Positions 16,916 to 29,200 of a stretch of DNA of 54,958 bases are shown here, piece by piece. The stretch is from assembly GCA_947585965.1 (NCBI GenBank), contig CANPXK010000009.1:1-54958 (forward strand), read 5' to 3'. This DNA comes from an uncultured Clostridia bacterium. Its GTDB lineage: Bacteria; Bacillota; Clostridia; Oscillospirales; Acutalibacteraceae. The position numbers were made by a program, and so were the translations under genes. Each line of letters begins with the position of its first letter. The first letter of the stretch is position 1. The notes beneath the pieces are model-generated. The model made no database searches. It was not told the origin of the DNA and saw nothing but the letters and a program-made list of their open reading frames with translations.

Positions 16916-16959
16916 AATAGTGCATAAAAAATATATTAAAGAAAAGGAGTCAAAAGCCT

Positions 16960-17529
16960 ATGGGTGAAACCGTATTAAGAGTAAAAAGAAATGAGGGAAG
17001 GGGAGATATAAAAACAGCATTTATATTTTCATGCCCCGGACAGGAGGAGCTTAAAAGCGGTCTGCTTTTAAACGGTCAGACTGGAAAAAATCTTGATATG
17101 ATGCTTACAATACTGAATAAACAGCGGCCGGATATTTTCCCCTCGACAAACCGTTATGATTACCGTATAACAAACTCATCGGAAATTGTACACTATAAGG
17201 CACATGATAACCGTACCGAGGCAAAGCCGGCCGAAATAACCGAGCCTGAAAATCTAAAACGTCTTAAGGAAGATATAGCAGGATATAATTGTGTCATTAC
17301 ATTCGGAAGGTGTTCTGCATTGGGCACCGAAAGTATTAAAAATGATGATGAATGTAAGGATACGATTTTCGTATATTCTCAGCACCTGTCCTTTATGAGC
17401 CTTAATTCAAGCATAAAAACTGACATAAACGGCAATCCGATTGAAAGGGGAAGTCCGGACGGAACATATAGACGTATAGAGGTTGCCGCATGGAAGATAC
17501 TTGACCGGATTACTGCTTCTGAAAAATAG
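16960..17529 (+). CDS. Uracil-DNA-glycosylase-superfamily-like protein
   Basis: 189 residues, cytoplasmic. The N-terminal FIFSCPGQEE segment followed by LLNGQTGKNLDMML resembles the PG(x)E loop of family-4/5-type uracil-DNA glycosylases. ITNSSEIVHYK and VITFGRCSALG could be the following strand-loop elements. I do not see the four Fe-S cysteines of family 4, and a catalytic residue cannot be assigned, so a DNA-repair role is tentative. The ATG at 16960 has AAAGGAG upstream. It is divergent from dapF, and its last 20 nt overlap the end of the convergent M23 gene. Confidence 0.6.
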   Translation: MGETVLRVKRNEGRGDIKTAFIFSCPGQEELKSGLLLNGQTGKNLDMMLTILNKQRPDIFPSTNRYDYRITNSSEIVHYKAHDNRTEAKPAEITEPENLKRLKEDIAGYNCVITFGRCSALGTESIKNDDECKDTIFVYSQHLSFMSLNSSIKTDINGNPIERGSPDGTYRRIEVAAWKILDRITASEK

Positions 17530-18481
17530 AATAATATTCCTTTGTTTCCGCAACTCTTACGGTTTTTGATTTATGCTTTTGAAGAAGCTTTGTCAGGGCA
17601 TACAGGTCAATCCATATCTCATTATCACATTCCTTCTGACTTTCGTCAAAGATCAGCTCCATACCCCAATGCAGGTGCGGAGTTTCTATGTTATTGACAT
17701 TTTCCTTTGCACTGTAGCCTGTCCGACCTGCATAGCCTATTACCTCTCCCGCATGAACAGTCATACCCTCTTTGAGGTCGCAGTGATATGGACGGTTCTG
17801 TCTTAGGTGTGCATAGTAATAATACCGCTTTTTATCATTACTTCTTATACCTATCCTCCAGCCGCCGTATTGGTTCCAGCCCATACATTCGACAGTACCG
17901 TCCTCAACGCATATAATCGGAGTACCGACTGCACACATCATATCATGTCCCATATGCTGCCGTTTATAACCGTAGCTTCTTGACGCTCCGAAATCGTCAA
18001 AATCGGAAAAAGGAAAGGTTGCGGCGATGGGGGAGCAGCATTTCAGACCGTACTTCTTTTCGGATGTAATATTTTCCCCCTCGCCGCTGTATTCGTTATA
18101 TTCTCCCAGCATACCACCGAGTACGGCGGAATAGACCTGATTATAGTAATTATAATATTTCATATCCCCGGTTATGGCTTCTATTTTTTCTCCGGCTTTA
18201 AGTCTGTTTATGATATCATCCATGTCCTTGCTTGAATATCGCTTAAAATCACCGCCGTATTTTGCACCGAGATAAGCGAGTACTTCTATCCAGTTAATAT
18301 GAATATCCTCACCATAGGTATCTATATCAATATTCATAGCCTTTTCAAGGGCAGGATAAGTAACGTTAAATTCGGCATATTTGATAAAGTCTTTTTTACC
18401 CGAAGATGCACCTGTAAGACAGAATATTGCAGCTCCCGAAAATATAAGAGAAGCCAAAATAATTGATAAAATTTTTTTCAT
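17510..18481 (-). CDS. Secreted M23 family metallopeptidase
   Basis: 323 residues. The signal peptide or anchor (MKKILSIILASLIFSGAAIF) is followed by a helical region and a LytM/M23 domain at about 165-285. The zinc and catalytic residues are visible: H176-x-G-x-D180, H225 in YYAHLR, and H269-x-H271 in PHLHWG. M23 enzymes cut peptidoglycan cross-bridges, or act as wall-morphogenesis scaffolds when degenerate; here the motif set is complete. The ATG at 18481 has GGGTGA six bases upstream, and the upstream extension lacks a ribosome site. It lies between glyS and the convergent UDG-like gene. Confidence 0.9.
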   Translation of the reverse strand: MKKILSIILASLIFSGAAIFCLTGASSGKKDFIKYAEFNVTYPALEKAMNIDIDTYGEDIHINWIEVLAYLGAKYGGDFKRYSSKDMDDIINRLKAGEKIEAITGDMKYYNYYNQVYSAVLGGMLGEYNEYSGEGENITSEKKYGLKCCSPIAATFPFSDFDDFGASRSYGYKRQHMGHDMMCAVGTPIICVEDGTVECMGWNQYGGWRIGIRSNDKKRYYYYAHLRQNRPYHCDLKEGMTVHAGEVIGYAGRTGYSAKENVNNIETPHLHWGMELIFDESQKECDNEIWIDLYALTKLLQKHKSKTVRVAETKEYYSIFQKQ

Positions 18482-18527
18482 CTGTTTCACCCGATAGATA
18501 ATATGCGTAATTCTATAATAATATGAT

Positions 18528-18568
18528 AAGGCTGCCCTGTTCAACTATATGTATAGCAGGGCAGCCTT
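18528..18568. terminator. Hairpin between glyS and M23 gene
   Basis: A 12-bp stem, AAGGCTGCCCTG (18528-18539) with its complement ending at 18568. It follows glyS on the minus strand and precedes the M23 start. Neither side has a long T run next to the stem, so it is a probable but imperfect terminator. Confidence 0.6.
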
Positions 18569-18589
18569 GGATTTTATTTTATAACATAT

Positions 18590-19966
18590 TTAAAACTTAA
18601 TTTTTTCAGAGATATAATCATTGAGTTTATCAATTGCAACTCTTTCCTGATTCATTGTATCTCTATCGCGGACAGTTACACAATTATCATCAAGACTATC
18701 AAAGTCAAAGGTTATACACATAGGTGTGCCTATTTCGTCCTGACGGCGATAACGCTTACCAATAGAGCCTGTATCGTCAAATTCGACCATAAAGTCTTTT
18801 GAAAGTTGTTCATATACTTTTTCAGCCTTTTCGGAAAGCTTTTTTGAAAGCGGAAGAACGGCAGCTTTTATCGGAGCAAGAGCAGGGTGCAGATGAAGAA
18901 CTGTACGTGTATCCTTTTCGTCAATTTTTTCCTCGTCATATGCTTCACAAAGAACGGCAAGGAAAAGACGTTCAACTCCGAGTGACGGCTCAATGACGTA
19001 AGGTATATATTTTTCGTTAGTTGTCGGATCAAAATATTCAAGACTCTTGCCGCTTGTATTGATATGCTGTGTAAGGTCGTAATCCGTTCTGTCCGCAACA
19101 CCCCACAGCTCACCCCAGCCGAACGGGAAGAGGTATTCAAAGTCTGTCGTTGCCTTTGAATAGAAGCAAAGCTCCTCGGGGTCGTGGTCACGGAGTCTGA
19201 GATTTTCCTCACTTATTCCGAGTGAATACAGCCAGTCGCGGCAGAAGCCTCTCCAGTATGTGAACCATTCGAGATCGGTTCCGGGTTTGCAGAAAAATTC
19301 AAGCTCCATCTGCTCAAATTCACGCACACGGAAGATAAATTTACCGGGAGTTATTTCATTTCTGAAAGATTTACCGATTTGTGCAACTCCGAAAGGCACT
19401 TTTTTTCTTGTTGTTCTTTGGATATTAGCAAAGTTTACGAAGATACCCTGAGCGGTTTCGGGACGAAGATAAAGGGTATCCTTGCTGTCCTCCGTAACGC
19501 CCTGAAAAGTTTTGAACATAAGATTAAACTGACGTATTTCCGTAAAATTATGTTTCCCGCAGACGGGGCAAGGTATATTCTTTTCATTTATATAATCTGC
19601 AAGCTGCTCATTAGACCAGCCGGCGACATTTGTACCGTCAAAATCCTCAATAATATTATCGGCTCTGTGTCTTGTCTTACATTCCTTACAATCCATAAGC
19701 GGATCGGAAAAGCCGCCGAGGTGACCTGAAGCTACCCATGTTTGCGGATTCATAAGGATAGCGGCATCAAGACCGACGTTATATTTATTTTCCTGCACAA
19801 ATTTCTTAAGCCATAAATTTTTGATATTATTTTTCAGAGCCGAGCCGAGAGGACCGTAATCCCATGTGTTTGCAAGACCTCCGTATATTTCCGAGCCGGG
19901 ATACACAAATCCTCTGTTTTTGCAGAGATTTGCGATAGTATCAAGATTTTTTTCCGTATTTTTCAT
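18590..19966 (-). CDS. glyS: Glycyl-tRNA synthetase, single-chain (alpha2) type
   Basis: 458 residues, the usual length for the bacterial/eukaryal-type homodimer. It charges tRNA-Gly. Class II motifs are clear: [18 protein letters not shown] at the N-terminus, motif 2 [19 protein letters not shown], and motif 3 [10 protein letters not shown]. Two CxxC pairs (DCKECKTRH and CPVCGKH) probably bind zinc in the insertion. The C-terminal anticodon domain is complete. The ATG at 19966 has GGAGG eight bases upstream; an in-frame TTG overlaps that ribosome site and is not the start. The 5' leader is about 25-30 nt, too short for a T-box. Confidence 0.97.
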   Translation of the reverse strand: MKNTEKNLDTIANLCKNRGFVYPGSEIYGGLANTWDYGPLGSALKNNIKNLWLKKFVQENKYNVGLDAAILMNPQTWVASGHLGGFSDPLMDCKECKTRHRADNIIEDFDGTNVAGWSNEQLADYINEKNIPCPVCGKHNFTEIRQFNLMFKTFQGVTEDSKDTLYLRPETAQGIFVNFANIQRTTRKKVPFGVAQIGKSFRNEITPGKFIFRVREFEQMELEFFCKPGTDLEWFTYWRGFCRDWLYSLGISEENLRLRDHDPEELCFYSKATTDFEYLFPFGWGELWGVADRTDYDLTQHINTSGKSLEYFDPTTNEKYIPYVIEPSLGVERLFLAVLCEAYDEEKIDEKDTRTVLHLHPALAPIKAAVLPLSKKLSEKAEKVYEQLSKDFMVEFDDTGSIGKRYRRQDEIGTPMCITFDFDSLDDNCVTVRDRDTMNQERVAIDKLNDYISEKIKF

Positions 19967-19998
19967 TTTTTTATCCTCCAATTAAAATCATATACACT

Positions 19999-20027
19999 AT
20001 TCTATCATTTTTTTCCCGATACTGCAA
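19999..20027 (-). promoter_or_regulatory. glyS promoter
   Basis: On the minus strand, -35 TTGCAG (20027-20022), a 17-nt spacer and -10 TAGAAT (20004-19999), about 33 nt before the ATG. Confidence 0.75.
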
Positions 20028-20117
20028 GACATAATATAAAAGTCGGCAAGGTTATGAGTAAACAAATTATGACCGGATTTATTGTTTGTGCAAATTTATT
20101 AAAATTACGTAAGTTGG

Positions 20118-20146
20118 TTGAATTGTAACTTTTTGTATGATATAAT
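20118..20146 (+). promoter_or_regulatory. Promoter of the giant surface-protein gene
   Basis: -35 TTGAAT (20118-20123), a 17-nt spacer and a perfect extended -10, TGA-TATAAT (20141-20146). It leaves a leader of roughly 95 nt, in which CATGACCG (20161) can pair with CGGTCAT (20219-20225). Confidence 0.8.
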
Positions 20147-20247
20147 TTGTAATGAGAGTACATGACCGTAAATTGCGGTAAAACAGATACATTAATAAGA
20201 CGTAATTTAATTGTAGTGTTCGGTCATAAGAAAAGGGGCTGCTGATT

Positions 20248-23200
20248 ATGGGTAGGAATTTAAAATTATTTACGGTATTTACAACACTTCTTATCTGCCT
20301 TTTTACGACAACTATGTCTGTAAATGCGGCGGAAAATATTGTCTTGAGTGCAGATACCGAAAGGGTTGAGAGAGGAGGCAGTGTTGTCATTTCGCTTGAC
20401 CTTGGGGAAGATGCCGATCTTTATGCATATGCGGCAAAGCTGAGTTATGATAAGAATGTATTTGAGCCTATTGAAAAGAGCAGCTTTCAGGCTCAGGATA
20501 ATTGGTCCGATATTGTTTATAACAGTGAAAACAATAAGTTCGGACTTATCAATAAATCAGGTCAGAGCGGTTCCGATGTCCTTGAGATAAGGCTAAGGGT
20601 AAGGGACGATGCAAAGGCGGGGACAACCTCGGTAGTTGTGGATAATGTCAGTATTTCGGATGGAGATAAGGCATCATCGCTATCGGGTGATTCAGTTCAG
20701 ATTTATGTTAAAGAAAATGCATTGGATGATAAAGAAGCAACTGATGCGGATGTTGAAATAACCGATGGGGGTATTTCGGTTTCATCGGGTTCGGGCAACA
20801 CATGGATAGGTATACTCCTTGTTGCAGCGGCTGCCTTAATTATTTTGGTTGCGGTCGTGTTCTTTATCAGGTCAAAGAATACAAAAAACAGAGTGATAGC
20901 AGCTTCAATCAGTGCCGTTGCTGCGGCAGGACTGATAATTGCGTCAATTGTGGTGTTTACATCAAAACAGCCTGACGTAAACACTGACGGAAAGGTGGAT
21001 TATGATGATGCAAAGGAGGTTCTTGAATATCTTCTCGGTATAGATAACGATAAGGACAGCGATGAGTCCGACACTCAGACTTCCGGTGATGACGATACCC
21101 AAAGTACGGAAAGCTCATCCGACTCCGACAGCAGTACGGATAATTCGGGTGATACTGACAATCCGGGTGATACAGAAAATCCGAGTGATACGGACAATCC
21201 GGGCAATTCCGAAAATACAGAGACTCAAAGCAGCCCGGGTACGGAAGGTACGAATACAAATAATCCCGATTTGGACGTAAATAACGACGGCAATGTCGAT
21301 ATAAATGATGTCGGAATTATTATTGACGATGCCGGCAATGATACCGATTATGAGGCGGATCTCGGAAAGGTAGAGTTTTCTGCTCAGAGCGGACAGACTT
21401 CCGAACTTATTGACGGTATTTATTACACGACAAAGGGAGAAAAGAATATACTTTTCGGATTTGAGGCGACAATAAATCCTCACACTCTCATTAAAAAGGT
21501 TGTGATTAACGGCAAGAGCTATCCGGTAACGGCGACAAAGATAAGTGATAAAAAATATTACTATACGGCAAAAGTGCCGACCCCGGAAGCGGCAGGCAAA
21601 AAGACGGATTTGTCTGTTTCACGGGTAATACTGGATAACGGTAAAAAGCTTGACGTAAGCGGCAAAATTTCCGTTGAGATTTTAAAGGATAAACCTGCTC
21701 TCAAAAATTATACATTAAATGATGGAAAGAACGGATATAATATTTCGTTCGATATAGACGACCCCGACAACTCACTTGTAAGCGGAACTATTATTGTCAG
21801 AGGACAAAACGGTGAGAGCGTTGAGGTTACACCGGACGGAATGAAGTCGGGCAGGAATGTTTATACCCTTAAGGGACTTAAGGCAGGGGTAAAATATACC
21901 GTTGTGGCAAGTGCAAAATATGATCTTGACAGTGAGAGAGATAACGGGGCTCATGAAGATATTGAAATGATCCTGACAAAGGAGATCGAGGCTGTCGATT
22001 ATGCACTTGACGTAAGAAATGCAAGCGTTTCCGTTGACAGGAATAACCGAAAGCTGGTTATAGAATTTGAAAGCACGACAGCGGTCGAAGGACGGCATAT
22101 TGAAAAGGTCGTAGTCAACGGAAAGACATACCAGGCAAAGCGTGTTGGTTCTGCGAATAAATATAAGGTTGAAATACCGTATAAGAGCGAAAGCGCTGCG
22201 GAATATAAAATCACAGATGTTATACTCGACAATGAAGTGCAGATTGAAATGGATCGGTCGATTGGACTGAAGGTATTCAAGACGGCTCCTACTGTGAAGA
22301 ACACCAAGCTCATACATAACAAAACCGGCAATACGATTGATTTCAGTTGGAGCCTTGATGATAAGGACGGTACTGTTTCGTCCGTTTACGCTGTACTCAA
22401 GAGGAACGGCAGGACAATTGAAACAAAGAAAGTTTCAAAGAACGTGACGAGTGTAAGTTTTGACGTATCCGGGGATAAGTGTGCAGGTGTGTATAAGGCA
22501 GAGGTAGCAGCAGACTTTGAGCTCGTCGATGGCAAGTCACACAAAAAGGAGGTTCTCAACTCTGCCGATCTCGAAATTGCAATCAAGGCAGCAATAAAGG
22601 ACTTAAGCACATCAGAGCCGTACCCGACAAAGGGACAAACTGTCAGTCTTGAGATGCGTATTGATTCCAATACTGCCGATGATGCAACGGGTGTTGTTAT
22701 AAACGGCAAAGAGTATCCCGTCAGCAAAAATAAGGACGGAAAATATTCACTGAAATACACGGTACAGAAAAATGCCGGAGCGGAAACAATTAAGGTCGAG
22801 AAGGTGATTTTCTCCGATGCTTCGGCAAATGCAAGTGCGAGTGTGTCGGTGGACGTACTTAAGGATAAGCCGACAATCAAAGATTTTGTATTTGATGACA
22901 GCGAGGATAAACATATCGTGTCGTTCACACTTAATGATAAGGACAGTGCGTTTATAAAGGGAGAAATAGTTGTTGTCAGCGAGAACGGAGATAAGGTTCA
23001 GACTATAGCCCTTGATACAGGAAAAAAAGATTACAAGTATCAGCTGAAGCTCAGCGAGAACGGAGTATACCATATAAGTGTGAGTATAACCTATGATCTC
23101 GACAGCAACAGACGGAATGAAGATAATCAATTTACCATCGCTGCGGCAGAGAAAGACGTTGAGGTACTTGTAGATTACAAGTTTACGTTCAGCAATGCAA

Positions 23201-26200
23201 AAATCGACTCCGTAAACTATGATGACAAGAGCGTTACAATCAGCTTCAACAGCACTAATGTCTCAAAGTATTACGGTGTTTCAAAGGTAGTTGTAAACAA
23301 CAAGGAATATAGTGTAAGCAGGGACGGGGATAACTATACCGTCAGAGTTCCTCTTGAAAACAGAGATAAGACTGTGCTGACGATAACGCAGATTGTGCTT
23401 GAGGATCGGAAAAGATTTGACATAGATTCCGCTGAAACGGGATTTGTTGTATTCAAAAACCATCCTGCCGCTGAGGTTGAGCTTGATACGGAAAAGACCT
23501 CGGTAGAGGTAAGATATAATATCCTTGATGATGACAAGACAGTAAAAGAGTTCAGCATCGAGTTAAAGGATTCCGTAGGAAATGCTGTGGCAAGTAAAAC
23601 TTCGGAGGAGCTTGGTTCAAAGACATCGGGAAGCGTTAAGTTTGATGATCTGACGGCAGGCGAATATACTGCTGATGTTATTGCAGACTTTGATGTCGTT
23701 GACGGACTTTCCCATAAAAATGAAGTAATAGGAACAAAGACAGCTTCTATTGATATTACGGCGGAAATAACAAAATGTGATGTTGACAGGAAGTATGTAA
23801 ATAAAAATGAGGAGGTAGGCATCTCCTACACGATAGAAACAAATACAAATGAGAAACTGACTGCCGTTACGATTAACGGCAAGGATTATCCTGTTGTTAA
23901 TCAGGAGGGTAATGTTTACACAATATCCTATACCGCGGGAGATAAAGCAGGAAAACAGGATATTAATGTGACCTCATTGAAATTTGCCGACACATCGGTT
24001 GCAGCGGAGCATAGCGACAGCATAGAGGTACTCAAAACGGCTCCGACCGTATCCGAGATAGACTATGACGGTGCCGATAAGCCATGTGTATCATTCACAC
24101 TTACAGATGACGACGATGCCTTTATCAGCGGAATCTTAGTTGTGACGGGTGAAAACGGCTATAAGAACGAGATATCTATCGACAAAGAAAAGAGCAGCTA
24201 TGACCTCGGAATTGAAGATAACGGATTGTATAACATAAGTGTTAAGCTTACATATGACCTTGACAGCGACAAGCAGGATGAGGATAACCGTGAAGTAAAA
24301 GAGCTTGCCGCCAAGGAAATTGAGGTTATAGTAAAATACGACTTTACCTTTACCGATTCCGCCGTAAAATCCGTTGATTATGATGCCAAGACGGTTACAA
24401 TAGGCTTCAACAGCACAAATGCGTCCATTTATAAGGTATCAAAGCTCACTGTGAACGGGACGGATTATGACGTTACGGCAGACGGAGATACCTATACGGT
24501 TACAATACAGCTTGACAGTACAGACAGAGCGGAGCTGAATATAACTCAGGCAGAACTTGAAGATCATAAGAAGTTTACCGTAAACGAAAGCTTTACGGTA
24601 TTCAAGAAAGCCCCGACTGCGGTTGTAAATCCGATAACAGGCGAGGATAAGATTGATGTAAGCTATATAATTGTTGATCAGGAGAGTATAGCCGAGAATT
24701 TCAAGTTAGTGTTAAAGACTGCCGACGGTACTGTGGCTGATACCAAGGCTGTCAGTGATTACGAAGGAACAGTTACATTCCCGGCAAGGGCGGGGGCATA
24801 TATTGTCGAGATAACTGCAAGCTATGATGCTGTTGACGGAAGGATCCATAAGAATGAAGTGATTGGAGCGGACGATGTTATCATGCCCATTGATATAGAC
24901 AGTATATCGGGCAAGGCAGTAAAGGACTATGTCAACAAGGGTGAAACGGCAGATATAATTTATACCGTTGAGGACAATACCTATGAGGATATAGAATCGT
25001 TTACAATAAACGGCAGGGATTATCCCGCAGAAAAACAGAGCGATGATACATACAAAGTCAGCTTCAGGGTCGGCAATGATGCGGGAATGGAAACTCTTAA
25101 TGTAACTGCTGTGCAGTATTCCACCGAGTCTGTGCCGGTACAGTGCAGCAGCACGGTTGAGGTACTCAAAGGAGTTCCCGCCTTGACCGGTTTTGACTAC
25201 GACGGAAATGAAAAAACAGTAGTATCCTTTATTCTGAACGACTCCGACAATGCCTTTATCGCCGGAAAAATCATTGTGACCGATTCTCAGGGCGGAAAGA
25301 CGGAGGTTGAGATAGAAAAGGGTAAGGAAGCATATGATCTCGGACTTAAGGAGAACGGAACATACGGTATAAGCATTAATGTTACATACGACCTTGACAG
25401 CAACAGGGATGACAAGGCGAACCGAAAGACCGAGGAACTGTACAGCGGTGAAATTCAGGTTATTACAGATTATAAATTTACCTTTAAAAATGCAGCCGTT
25501 AAGTCGGTAGACTATAAGAACAGGACGGTCGTGTTAAGCTTTGACAGCACGAATGCATCGGATTATCCGGTAACAAAGGTTACCGTAAACGGAAACGAGT
25601 ATGACACCGAGAAAAACGGTGATGCTTACACAGTCAGGATAACCCTTGACAGCTGCGACAGGACAGTGCTCGGCATTACGTCCGCAGAACTTGAAAATCA
25701 CAAGAAATTCAGTGTCAGTGCAGATCTCGTGGTATTTAAAACCGCTCCGACAGCGATCCTGAACATAGTACCCGGTGAGGATAAGATTGATGTCGGCTAT
25801 GCTGTTATAGATAACGAGGGAATTGCCGATGATGTAAAGCTTGTTCTCTGTGACGTATATGGAGCTGCTATTGAGACAAAGAATATCAAGTCAGGATCTT
25901 TTGAAGGTTCCTCCGAATTTTCCATAGAAAAGGCAGGAACGTATACAGTCAAGATTCTTGCTTCATATGATGTAGTTGACGGCAGACAGCATATTGACGA
26001 GGAACTTACTTCGGATGAGATCGTATTTAATATTGATATTGACAACATTACGTGTAAGGTTTCAAAGGATTATGCCGACAAGAATGAAAGAGTCGACATA
26101 TTCTGCACAGTTGATGATAATACATATGAGTACGTAAAGTCTTTCACAATCGGAGGAAAGGATTATCCTGCCGAAAAGCTGGGTGACAATGAGTACAAGA

Positions 26201-29200
26201 TCAGCTACACCGCGGGTAATAAGGCGGGAATTGAAAACATAGACATAACCGCCGTAAATTATGAAAATGAGAGTGTCAACGTATCATGTACCGGAACGAT
26301 AGAAGTGCTAAAGGATGTTCCCACAATAGACGGCTTTACTTACGATGGAAGCAATGAGCCGAGAATATCATTCAAGCTCAATGACCCCGACGACACATTC
26401 ATAAGCGGTACAATAGTTGTCAGAGGTGCGGACGGTTATGAAAAAGAAATTCCTGTTATAAGGCTTGTTGAGGATTATGACCTTGATATATCCAAAAACG
26501 GATTATACAATATAAGCATCAACATTACCTATGACCGTGACAGCAACAAGGAGGATGACGATAATCAGGCAAGTACCGAGCTTACGAGCGGCGAGATACA
26601 GGTATTGGTCGACTATGGATTCAAATTCACCAACGCAAAAATAAAATCCGTTGATAACGAGAAAAAGACGGTTACAATTACATTTGACAGCACAAATGCT
26701 TCAATCTATAAGATATCGGATGTAATTATAAACGGCAAAGATTACAAGCCGACTGTCAAGGGTGATACATACACCGTCACAGTAACATTGGATAAACGCA
26801 GCAGAACAGAGCTTAAAATGACACAGGCTGAGCTTGAGGATAAAAAGACCTTCAAACTCAGTAAGAGCTTCGTTGTATTTAAGAAGGTTCCGACAGCAGA
26901 ATTAAAAACAGTCATTGAGGATGATGTTATACATACAAGCTATACAGTGACCGATGAAGAGAAGATTGCTGAGGACATAAGGCTTGTACTGCGTGACGTG
27001 AACGGAGATATTATCAACACCGTGCCATGTCAGGAGCTGAAGGGCAGTGTTGACTTCAGTATCGAGTATGCGGGTGCGTATACGGTTGAAATCATTGCAA
27101 GCTATGATGCAGTTGACGGACTCACCCATAAGGATGAGGTATTGAAGTCGGGCAGCACCGAATTTTCAATAAATGTAGACAGCGTAACCGGAGAAATTGC
27201 AAAGAAGTATTTCGAGAAAAACGAAAAAGCAGAAATATTCTACACAGTAGATGACAATACATATGAGGATGTTTCAACGTTTACCTTAAACGGAAGGAAA
27301 TATAAGGCGGAAAAGCAGAGTGACGGAAGGTATAAGGTTATTTATACTACGGGTGACAAGGCAGGAGAAGAAAAGATCGAGCTTACCGCAGTCGGTTATT
27401 CAAACGAGGAGGTAAACTTTAAGTACAGCAATTCCATAGAGGTGCTGAAGGATGCTCCGGGCATAACCGATTTCGATTATGACGGTTCGGAAAAGTCAGA
27501 GATATCTTTCAGACTCAGTGACCCGGATAATTCGTTCATAAGCGGTGGGATAACTGTTACTGATTCAAACGGAGTTGTCAGTGAGATACCTGTGGAGAAG
27601 GACAGGGAAACTTACGACCTCGGTATTAAGAAGAACGGAATGTATACTGTAGGCATAACTGTCCTTTATGATAGGGATAAGGACACAAGCAATACCGAGA
27701 ATCAGTCCGAGAAAGAGTTGTACAGCAATACAATTCAGGTATTTACCGATTATGAGTTTACGTATTCCAACCCCGTGCTTAAATCCGTGGATAACAGGAC
27801 AAAGACCGTAATATTAGGTTTTGAGAGTACAAACGCATCCGTATATAATGTTGCAAAGGTTACGATTAACGGCAAGGATTATGATGCCGTAAGAACAGGC
27901 AATACGTATACTGTAAGTGTTACTCTTGACAAGGCTGAAAAGACCGTGCTCAATATTACGGGCGTAGAGCTTGAAAACCATAAAAAGTTTGAGGCTGACG
28001 GAAGCTTTACGGTATTTATGAATAAACCGAAGGTGAAGCTTAGCGCGGCAAAGGACGGCAGCAACGTGAATGTCGGATACTCGGTAACCGATGAGGATAA
28101 TACTCTTACGGGTGCAAATGTGGTTCTCAGGGATTTGAACGGAACAATAATTGACAGCGTTCCGTACAGCGGATTGAGCGGTACCGCATCATTCACGGTT
28201 GAAAATGCAGGCAGCTATACTGTAGAGTTCGCCGCAAGCTATGATGCGGCAGACGGTCTGACCCATATTGACGAAGTGATTGCATCCGAGAACATTGAGT
28301 TTGCGATAAATGTCAAGAGTGTCAGCTCGACCGCTGCAAATAAATATGTCGGCAAGAATGAGAAAACGGAGATAATCTACACAGTAGAGGACAACACATA
28401 TGAGGATGTATCTGCTTTTGTTATCAACGGCAGCGAGTATGCCGCAGAGAAGCAGAGCAACGGTTCATATAAGGTAATATATACCGCAGACAGTAAGGCA
28501 GGAAACGTGAAACTCAACCTGACCGCAGTCAGATATGCCGGCGGTAATGTCAAGGCTGAAAATACGGTTGAAATAGAGGTATTGAAGGATGCACCGACAA
28601 TAACCGATTTTGACTATGACGGCAGTGAGGAACCGAAGATTTCCTTTAAGCTTAATGATGCCGACAATGCGTTTATCAGCGGAAGAATTACCGTTACGGA
28701 TCTTAACGGCAGAAAGGCTGCCGAAACAGCCGTAGAAAAAGGCAAGGACAGCTATGCCCTCGGAGTAGAGGAAAACGGAATTTATGCGGTAAGTATAAAT
28801 GTCCTGTATGACCTTGACAGCAATGAGAAAGACAGTGCAAATCAATATGAGAGGGAGCTTCTGAGTCAGTCCGTTCAGGTATTTGTTGACTATGATTTCA
28901 AGATAACGGAACCGAAATTGTACTCCGCAGATACAACCGGCAATACGGTAACCCTTTCGTTTGAAAGCACGAATGCATCAATATATAAAGTATCTAAGGT
29001 TACCGTAAACAACAAAGAGTATGAGGTTACGGGAATCGGCGGCAATACCTATACTGTAGAAATAAAGCTTAATATCCTCGGCAGAACATTCTTTGAATTT
29101 TCGCAGGCGGAGCTTGAGGATCATAAGAAATTCAGCGTAGAGGAGAGCATAGTCGTATTCAGGACTCAGCCGACTGCTAACCTTAGTGTTGATGTTAAGG

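Noticed and set aside
19967-20110. T-box riboswitch upstream of glyS
   Set aside because: The promoter at 19999-20027 leaves a leader of about 25-30 nt, far too short for a T-box.
22386-23822. Long minus-strand open frames (up to 180 codons) inside the giant gene
   Set aside because: They recur at matching points of the repeat units and mirror the coding strand's codon bias; the sense frame is uninterrupted and has domain content.
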